NCBI GenBank assembly: GCA_964483805.1
Contig: CAZADH010000208.1
Coordinates: 1-11,236, forward strand
Length of the DNA stretch: 11,236 nt
Direction of reading: 5' to 3'
DNA from: CAZADH01 sp964483805
Lineage (GTDB): Bacteria; Muiribacteriota; Ozemobacteria; Ozemobacterales; Ozemobacteraceae
A program made the position numbers and the translations under genes. The notes under the pieces are model-generated. The model was not told where the DNA came from. It did no database searches and was given only the letters and a program-made list of their open reading frames with translations. Positions 6,764 through 11,236 of this stretch are shown here, piece after piece (positions within the stretch are counted from its first letter, which is position 1; every line of letters begins with the position of its first letter).

Positions 6764-7819
6764 TCAGGTCGAGGTGCCCTCGACGAGCGGATAACCGCCC
6801 CAACGGTGCACGGCTTCGCTGATGGCCATGAGCGTGTCTTCGCCGACCTGCCAGGGGATTTCCCCGTGGTTGTCGGCCAAAATGAAACCACCGCCGGGTC
6901 CGGCGATGCGTATGGCGTTGCGCACCTGTTGCTCGGTTTCGCTGGGGGTCCAGCGGCGCATCTCGATGCCGTTGAGGTTGCCCAGCAAACCAATGCGGCC
7001 ACGGGCGGCCTGTTTCAACTGCGTCAGTTCGTCGCTGCAGCTGACGCCGACGGCTGCGATGCCAAGAGCGACCAGGTCGTCGATCAAGGCCAGTGCCCGC
7101 CCTGATGCGAGATGGAGGGCGATGGGTGCGGCCAGGCGGGTTCGTATCCGTTGCGCCGTCCGGCGGCCCGTTTCGGTGAAGAGCGCGTGCGGTACGATCG
7201 TTGGCGATGAAACCGGGTCGAAGTAACAGATGGCGTTCGCACCGGCGGCACATTGCGCACTGGCCCACGCGGCGCAGAACTCCTCGTTGATCGCCATGAG
7301 ACGATCGAAGAGGTCACGCCGCTCGTGCATCAAGTCGAGATACCGATCGAAGCCCATTTGCATGACCGGCAAAGAGAATGGTGACATGACGACGCCGATG
7401 ATCGGAGCCTCGCCGCGTGAGCTCTCCGCCATGATGCGAATTGCCTCGAGGACCCGCTGCAGACCCGGGCACGCTTCGATGCGCGGACTCTCGAGGCGCC
7501 CGATATCGGAAAACTCCCTGATGATTGGTTCGCCCGCATTGGGGGGACCATCGTCGCGAAACAGCACCTCGCCGCCGAATGCCTCCAGTTCCAAGGGGGC
7601 ATGAAAGAATGCGTAAAGGCAGTCGTGGCCGTAGCGGGCGCGCTGGCGCAGTTGCCCTTCCGCCACGTTCTGTGCGCGACTGAAGTAATCGCGGATCGAC
7701 AGTCCGAGTTCACGGGCCCCATGCAAGACAGGAAACAGGAAGAACGGAACACGATCGGGCTCGCGGTGGCTGAGCGCCGTGAGGACCCGTTCCATGGAAG
7801 TCATGCGTTGGCTGCTCAT
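6764..7819 (-). CDS. UroD/MtaA-fold protein, corrinoid-methyltransferase-like with altered metal site
   Basis: A 351-residue TIM-barrel protein of the uroporphyrinogen-decarboxylase/MtaA-CmuA family. It opens with the family-typical MTSMERVLTALSHREPDRVP (6-25), and the strands around ICYFDPVSSPTIVP (197-210) and GLLGNLNG (277-284) follow the family plan. MtaA-type enzymes move a methyl group between a corrinoid protein and a thiol using zinc bound by H-x-C and a later Cys. Here the first motif reads H236-L-A238-S239 (no Cys at the second position), and the later site reads A315-D-N-H318-G, with His about where the Cys should be. It directly follows the corrinoid protein gene with an ATGA overlap (7816-7819). 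The ATG at 7819 is favoured over those at 7804 and 7795 by a GAGG about 6 nt upstream inside the previous gene. It is unlikely to be haem-pathway HemE given this context. Whether it transfers methyl groups is uncertain. Confidence 0.87.
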   Translation of the reverse strand: MSSQRMTSMERVLTALSHREPDRVPFFLFPVLHGARELGLSIRDYFSRAQNVAEGQLRQRARYGHDCLYAFFHAPLELEAFGGEVLFRDDGPPNAGEPIIREFSDIGRLESPRIEACPGLQRVLEAIRIMAESSRGEAPIIGVVMSPFSLPVMQMGFDRYLDLMHERRDLFDRLMAINEEFCAAWASAQCAAGANAICYFDPVSSPTIVPHALFTETGRRTAQRIRTRLAAPIALHLASGRALALIDDLVALGIAAVGVSCSDELTQLKQAARGRIGLLGNLNGIEMRRWTPSETEQQVRNAIRIAGPGGGFILADNHGEIPWQVGEDTLMAISEAVHRWGGYPLVEGTST

Positions 7820-8472
7820 ATCGCACCTCGCATCATGGTTTCGACGATGTTCAGGGCATCGGCAGCGTTGCGGCCGCAGGCGTCGGCCCCGACTTCTTGC
7901 CACAATCGATCATCGAACCGGAACGGTGCGCCGCCGACCACGATGCGAACCGGGTTGTTCGCCCGCCGAAGTTGATCGACCACCTCGCGTACCCGCAAGG
8001 CGGACGGGAGCATGAGCGTCGAAATCAACAAGACCATGGGATTGGTTGCCCCGACACGCTCAACCATCTGTTCGACGGTTTGTGTACCCCAATCGACCAC
8101 GGGCCAGCCGGAAGCCCTCAGGGTCGATGCCACGATGCGCTTGCCCAGCAGATGATGGTCTTCGAGGACCGCGATGGCAATCGCGTTGTCGCGAGGGGTT
8201 TGTCGGGTGGCCACACTCTTGCCGGTCTGATCGGCCATGGCAAGATCGAGCAGAGACTCGCAGATGCGGCTGCTCATATACACCTGCGAGAGAGCGATAC
8301 GCCCGTCTTCCCATCCCTGGCCGATACGCTCGAGTACCGGGGCGATCAGCTCTTCGATCACCGCGTTGGCGTCGGCGGTCGCGAGGACCTCACGAACAAG
8401 CGCCTCGGATCCGGTGCGATCGAGATTCAGTAATCGGTCTTCAAATGCAGTCATGGGTGCTGAAATCGGCAT
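7816..8472 (-). CDS. Corrinoid (cobalamin-binding) protein, MtaC/MtbC-like
   Basis: A 218-residue protein with the two-part layout of methyltransferase corrinoid proteins. A helical cap spans about 10-90 (VLERIGQGWEDGRIALSQVYMSSRICE region). A Rossmann-like B12-binding domain spans about 95-215. The base-off/His-on cobalamin signature is intact: D105-x-H107-x-x-G110 with K111 (the H107 side chain would ligate cobalt), S151-x-L153, and G180-G181. The start at 8472 has a GAGGAAG RBS just upstream; an internal ATG at 8454 is the alternative. The stop overlaps the start of the UroD-like gene by 4 nt, so the two are made together and are probably partners, as in known corrinoid/MtaA pairs. The substrate is unknown: no MtaB- or MtbB-type primary methyltransferase gene is in the window, which also allows a sensory rather than metabolic role. 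Confidence 0.93.
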   Translation of the reverse strand: MPISAPMTAFEDRLLNLDRTGSEALVREVLATADANAVIEELIAPVLERIGQGWEDGRIALSQVYMSSRICESLLDLAMADQTGKSVATRQTPRDNAIAIAVLEDHHLLGKRIVASTLRASGWPVVDWGTQTVEQMVERVGATNPMVLLISTLMLPSALRVREVVDQLRRANNPVRIVVGGAPFRFDDRLWQEVGADACGRNAADALNIVETMMRGAI

Positions 8473-8514
8473 TTTCTTCCTCGTTTTTGGCGCGAATACC
8501 GGGGCCGTCGCCGC

Positions 8515-9177
8515 TCAGAAGTAGGCGGCCAGAGGAATCAGCCGCTCCTCGATCGAAGAGCGCACCAGCGACGACATCGCGAAGAACTGGACGATCGCAT
8601 TGATGTTGGCGTCGCGTTTCGAGACGGTGTCGATGCGGCGGGCCAGACTGGTGTTGACGATCTCGAGGTTGGCATACAGTTCGCTCAACCCTTTGAGTTC
8701 GAGATCGGGTTTCTGACCGAGCTGATTGACAAAGTATTGCTTCAACAGGTAGTTGCCGACCGTGCGGTAGATTGTCTCGTCGACGGTGGCAAAGGGCAGG
8801 TGGAAGTGGGCCAGTGCGTGCAGTTGCGAGAGAATCGGGCAGGCACTCGAGGCCAGCACCACGCCGAGCAGCGAGTTGATTGCGGTCTGGGCATCGCACC
8901 GTTGCACGAAGGTTCGCTGGGCAGTGGTGACATGAACGACCATCTGGTGGCACGAGATGATGTCGCAAAACCGGGCGATGATATGTTCGATGTCAACTGC
9001 AGCAGGGCACCACAGATACTTCTCGGGCGACAGGGTGCAGTTTTCGCAGCGACAGTTGTCGAGACGGACCCAGGCCTCGCGGACGTCTTTGGGTTCGCGC
9101 GGCACGTTGTTGCGGTCGATGTCGATGTCGAACGAGAGGATTTGCCCGGCGTCGAGATAGAACTGATACTTGACCAC
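8515..9177 (-). CDS. Conserved protein of unknown function, DUF6901-like, Cys-rich
   Basis: A 220-residue protein whose overall pattern matches, from memory, the DUF6901 family seen in Geobacter-like bacteria: a short N-terminal beta-rich part, a Cys cluster, then an all-helical body. The cluster is C42-x-C44-x2-C47 with C57 in CPAA, arranged like a metal or Fe-S site. A second possible site is C113 with H120, H124 and H126. Helices follow around 130-215. There is no signal peptide or membrane segment, so it is probably cytoplasmic. The start is GTG at 9177, with a strong GAGGAGG sequence only 4 nt upstream and no in-frame ATG nearby. It is the first gene of the set, 42 nt before the corrinoid gene, suggesting a shared operon and a role linked to corrinoid chemistry or its sensing. 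No function is known to me. Confidence 0.85.
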   Translation of the reverse strand: MVKYQFYLDAGQILSFDIDIDRNNVPREPKDVREAWVRLDNCRCENCTLSPEKYLWCPAAVDIEHIIARFCDIISCHQMVVHVTTAQRTFVQRCDAQTAINSLLGVVLASSACPILSQLHALAHFHLPFATVDETIYRTVGNYLLKQYFVNQLGQKPDLELKGLSELYANLEIVNTSLARRIDTVSKRDANINAIVQFFAMSSLVRSSIEERLIPLAAYF

Positions 9178-9181
9178 GATG

Positions 9182-9188
9182 CCTCCTC
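9182..9188 (-). promoter_or_regulatory. Ribosome binding site of the DUF6901-like gene (GTG start)
   Basis: GAGGAGG on the minus strand, 4 nt before the GTG at 9177. The spacing is short but the match is near-perfect. It decides the GTG start, since there is no suitable in-frame ATG. Confidence 0.6.
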
Positions 9189-9221
9189 GTCTCTGCTGTC
9201 CGCCCCTTTTTCAGGTTACCA

Positions 9222-9250
9222 TGGACTGACCCGCGCTCGCACCCTATGCT
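9222..9250 (+). promoter_or_regulatory. Possible sigma70-type promoter before the small plus-strand ORF
   Basis: TGGACT (9222-9227) and TATGCT (9245-9250) are separated by 17 nt, each matching consensus at 4 of 6 positions. The predicted transcription start, about 7 nt after the -10, coincides with the ATG at 9257, so a leaderless mRNA would result. Weak on its own. Confidence 0.25.
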
Positions 9251-9256
9251 GGTCGC

Positions 9257-9394
9257 ATGAGCAGTGCCGTCGTTGCCGCCCCGGTCTACATTCCGATTGC
9301 CGCGTCGTTGGCGCCTCTCTTGAGACCGATGGCCGCCGCGGCGATCGAACAGCGCCTGGTGCACGTGGTGGCCACGGCCCCGCTGACAAGGTGA
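9257..9394 (+). CDS. Possible small protein, 45 residues, unknown function
   Basis: ATG at 9257 to TGA at 9392-9394, starting MSSAVVAAPVYIPIAAS. Third codon positions are about 80% G or C, in keeping with real genes here, and the product has a hydrophobic N-terminal half and a short Arg/Glu-containing second half. There is no Shine-Dalgarno sequence, but a promoter-like pair places the transcript start at or next to the ATG. The same frame continues for 35 more codons after the TGA, to another TGA at 9500-9502, just short of the convergent cyclase stop codon. I do not recognise it; it may be chance, a small gene, or a decayed longer one. It is oriented opposite to both neighbours. Confidence 0.25.
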   Translation: MSSAVVAAPVYIPIAASLAPLLRPMAAAAIEQRLVHVVATAPLTR

Positions 9395-9514
9395 CACTCA
9401 CCGAAACAGATCGACGTGGCGTCGTTGCGCCAAACCCTGGTGCGTCGCAATACCGAGACCGGTGCTCCGGGCCGCTCAGGGCAGCGGCGACGAGACGGCT
9501 GAGGCGGCCTTCCG

Positions 9515-11236
9515 TCAGGTGCCGCAGCGGGCGATGGCGGCCTGCGTCACGGCCAGCCACTCCTCGGCTTGCTTGATGCCCTCGATGAACCTGGCGTCGC
9601 GCGCGATGCCGAGGTTGCGCTCGAGCAGGGTCACGGTCTTGCGCAGGTTCTGCACGACATCGGCGCGCGTCGGGGGTTCGGCACCCACGTCATCCGGCCA
9701 ACCGTGGTCGCGCAACCAGGTCAACGATTGCAATACGCGAGATTGCATGTCGTTGTTGGTGCGGTGATCGGTCCAGGCGGCGACATTGGCTGCGTGGTAG
9801 CGGGCGACCGTTGCCGTGGCCAGACCCGCGGGCGCGAGCAGGCGGAAAGCGTTGACCCGCCGGAAGTCGTGGTCGACCGCGGTGAGCGCGCGAACCAGAT
9901 GGTCGCGCAACGGTTGGGCGAACAGCCCGCCGGCCAGCACCATTGCCGGATCGGTGGGCTCGAGCAGATCGCGGTCGAGCAGCGGAAAGGCGTCGAGCCG
10001 CGCGGGCAACCAGGTGCGCTGCGTCGCTGAACCCGCGGCATTCTCGGTCATGAAGAACGCCAGGGTCTCGCGCACCGGTGCCGAATTGAGGGTGAACTCG
10101 GGGTTCAGCAGTTCGACGAGGTGGAACTTCACCTGATCGACCGGCACCTGACGGGCCATCAGCATGGCGCGCGCGTTCCAGCGAAAAGCCCGGGCATCGT
10201 CGCCGCTGACATACAAACCTTGTTCGAGGCTGGCGCGCAGCGTGTCAAAGAAATTGGCGACGAGAAAGGCGCGCTCGCTGTCGTAACCGTCGTGGGGACC
10301 CACGTGATGCAGGAACCAGTCGACCTCGGCCAGGAACATCGGATCGGTGGCGAGATGCCCCGGGGCGGCGCGCGCAGCGGCGAACATCAGCGAGACGCTG
10401 CTCGTCCAGTCGATGCCGGTCTGGTGGTAAAACCTCGCCGCCGCCTCGATGAAGGCTGCATCGTTGGGCCGCCGCCGCAACCGGGCCTGAACCATCTCTT
10501 TGGCCCGGTCCCGCTGGCCCTCGCCACACAAATGCCGGGCCTCGGCCAACAGCAGTTCGGTCAGCAGCGGTTCGTCGTCACCGAGGAATGCGTATTTCTT
10601 CTGCAATACATCGAGACCCATACGGGCCTGACCAAACTCCTTTTTGTCGCACTGCCTGCGCACGGTGGCCCGCACGGCTTCGCGCACGAGGACGCGAGTC
10701 TCGGGATCATCGGCTGCGAGCTTCAGGGCGGCGTCGAGTGACGCGAACGCTTCGGCCGGGCGGCCGGCGGCCAGGTGCGCGCGGGTCGCTTCCCGATGGG
10801 GTTCCAGATTGGGCGGCAGCAGAACCACCACGAGGCCGATGATCAGGGCAATGGCCACGACGCCGATGAAGACTGGCGAAAGCGGGGTGCGTGGGGCCGG
10901 TGCGAAGAGGGTCGGTCCGGCAGGGAGAGCCGCGGTGGCACCGGCGGCCGCCGGTGTTGCGCCGGGCGGCGTCGCAACTGCGCTGATCGCCGCCTGCAAT
11001 CGCTGCTGCTGCTGCGCCACCACCTGGCGAAACAACTCGGAGCCGGTGTCCTGCACGACCCGGTAGACCTTGAGTGCCTCGGGAACGCCCTTGAGGCGGA
11101 ACTCGCCGACCAGGCTCGTCGGCACTTCCTGCTTGTTCATCGCCAGGTAGGTGGACTCGGTGAACCAGATCTCGTTGGCCTCGGTGATCCCTTCGACCCG
11201 TGAAGCCACGTTGACCGGTTCGCCGAGGATGTCGCC
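9515..11236 (-). CDS. Class III adenylate/guanylate cyclase with TM helix and TPR-like C-terminal domain (5'-partial)
   Basis: The first 573 in-window residues are the C-terminal part of a larger protein running off the window edge. The window opens on GDILGEPVNVASRVEG, the late cyclase motif with the transition-state Asn (VN) and Arg (ASR) of class III nucleotidyl cyclases. The domain closes with the usual EFRLKGVPEALKVYRV strand near residues 45-60. A Gln run and an Ala/Pro/Thr linker (about 74-117) lead to one transmembrane helix (about 121-141, encoded near 10814-10876). From there to the end is an all-helical domain of about 430 residues with TPR-like pairs at first (about 150-270), probably periplasmic. 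The order cyclase-membrane-helical domain is the reverse of the common sensor-membrane-cyclase layout. The metal-binding Asp residues and the ATP/GTP-selecting residues lie outside the window, so activity and substrate cannot be judged. It is upstream of, and separated by 337 nt from, the four-gene corrinoid cluster. Confidence 0.85.
   Translation of the reverse strand, partial: GDILGEPVNVASRVEGITEANEIWFTESTYLAMNKQEVPTSLVGEFRLKGVPEALKVYRVVQDTGSELFRQVVAQQQQRLQAAISAVATPPGATPAAAGATAALPAGPTLFAPAPRTPLSPVFIGVVAIALIIGLVVVLLPPNLEPHREATRAHLAAGRPAEAFASLDAALKLAADDPETRVLVREAVRATVRRQCDKKEFGQARMGLDVLQKKYAFLGDDEPLLTELLLAEARHLCGEGQRDRAKEMVQARLRRRPNDAAFIEAAARFYHQTGIDWTSSVSLMFAAARAAPGHLATDPMFLAEVDWFLHHVGPHDGYDSERAFLVANFFDTLRASLEQGLYVSGDDARAFRWNARAMLMARQVPVDQVKFHLVELLNPEFTLNSAPVRETLAFFMTENAAGSATQRTWLPARLDAFPLLDRDLLEPTDPAMVLAGGLFAQPLRDHLVRALTAVDHDFRRVNAFRLLAPAGLATATVARYHAANVAAWTDHRTNNDMQSRVLQSLTWLRDHGWPDDVGAEPPTRADVVQNLRKTVTLLERNLGIARDARFIEGIKQAEEWLAVTQAAIARCGT

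Larger units (their letters stand above)
9178..9514. other. 337-nt intergenic region upstream of the DUF6901-corrinoid-UroD-kinase cluster
   Basis: This gap separates the stop of the cyclase gene from the start of the DUF6901-like gene, both on the minus strand. It should carry the promoter of the four-gene cluster, but I found no convincing minus-strand -35/-10 pair. I also found no clear cyclase terminator hairpin with a T-run and no CRP-like palindrome. The plus strand holds a possible small ORF at 9257-9394 with promoter-like hexamers just before it. Confidence 0.5.

Noticed and set aside
5322..6794. Long plus-strand open frame (490 codons) opposite the histidine kinase
   Set aside because: The minus strand encodes an unmistakable kinase with all boxes; the plus-strand product has no domain pattern.
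6762..7268. N-terminal extension of the kinase frame upstream of 6761
   Set aside because: It overlaps the conserved C-terminal half of the UroD-like gene in another frame, and the extension is Arg/His-rich with no domain. The ATG at 6761 fits the coupled TGA-CC-ATG junction.
9178..9300. Minus-strand promoter for the DUF6901-led cluster
   Set aside because: Candidate -10 hexamers such as TAACCT and CATAGG have no acceptable -35 partner at 16-18 nt, so I do not annotate one.
11000..11016. Short CTG repeat
   Set aside because: It encodes a run of four Gln in the cyclase linker; too short to call a repeat element.

Overview
This is a GC-rich bacterial chromosomal stretch. Most genes carry domain types common in environmental Desulfobacterota or Myxococcota and in sensory-gene-rich candidate phyla: a class III cyclase joined to a TPR-like domain, a transporter fused to HEAT repeats, and a corrinoid protein with a UroD-like partner and a hybrid histidine kinase. 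The lineage cannot be fixed from the window. I see no mobile element, tRNA, rRNA, CRISPR array or phage gene. Base composition and codon use look even throughout.

Region 1 (1-3337, plus strand): the C-terminal half of an NTT/MFS-like membrane transporter fused to HEAT repeats runs in from outside the window. It is followed 22 nt later by a membrane-anchored PhnD-like periplasmic binding protein, probably co-transcribed. Between this pair and the convergent next gene lies a GC-rich intergenic block (3341-3395) with two strong, mutually exclusive hairpins.

Region 2 (3428-4372, minus strand): a secreted glycerophosphodiester phosphodiesterase with all catalytic residues and a clear signal peptide. 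It probably has its own weak promoter.

Region 3 (4476-9177, minus strand), the most interesting part, is a tightly packed four-gene cluster in transcription order: a DUF6901-like Cys-rich protein of unknown function, a cobalamin-binding corrinoid protein, a UroD/MtaA-fold protein with altered metal ligands, and a soluble hybrid histidine kinase. The kinase has a DUF1638-like N-terminal domain, a GAF-like domain, a complete kinase core and a receiver that has lost its phospho-accepting Asp. The last three genes are translationally coupled (42-nt gap with an RBS, then an ATGA overlap, then TGA-CC-ATG). My reading, as inference, is a corrinoid- or methyl-transfer-linked sensing module in which the kinase reports the state of a corrinoid/UroD pair.

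Region 4 (9178-9514): a 337-nt gap. It holds only a possible small plus-strand ORF that may be read from a leaderless transcript.

Region 5 (9515-11236, minus strand): the C-terminal part of a class III adenylate/guanylate cyclase, followed by an Ala/Pro linker, one transmembrane helix and a long helical TPR-like domain. Its N-terminus lies outside the window.
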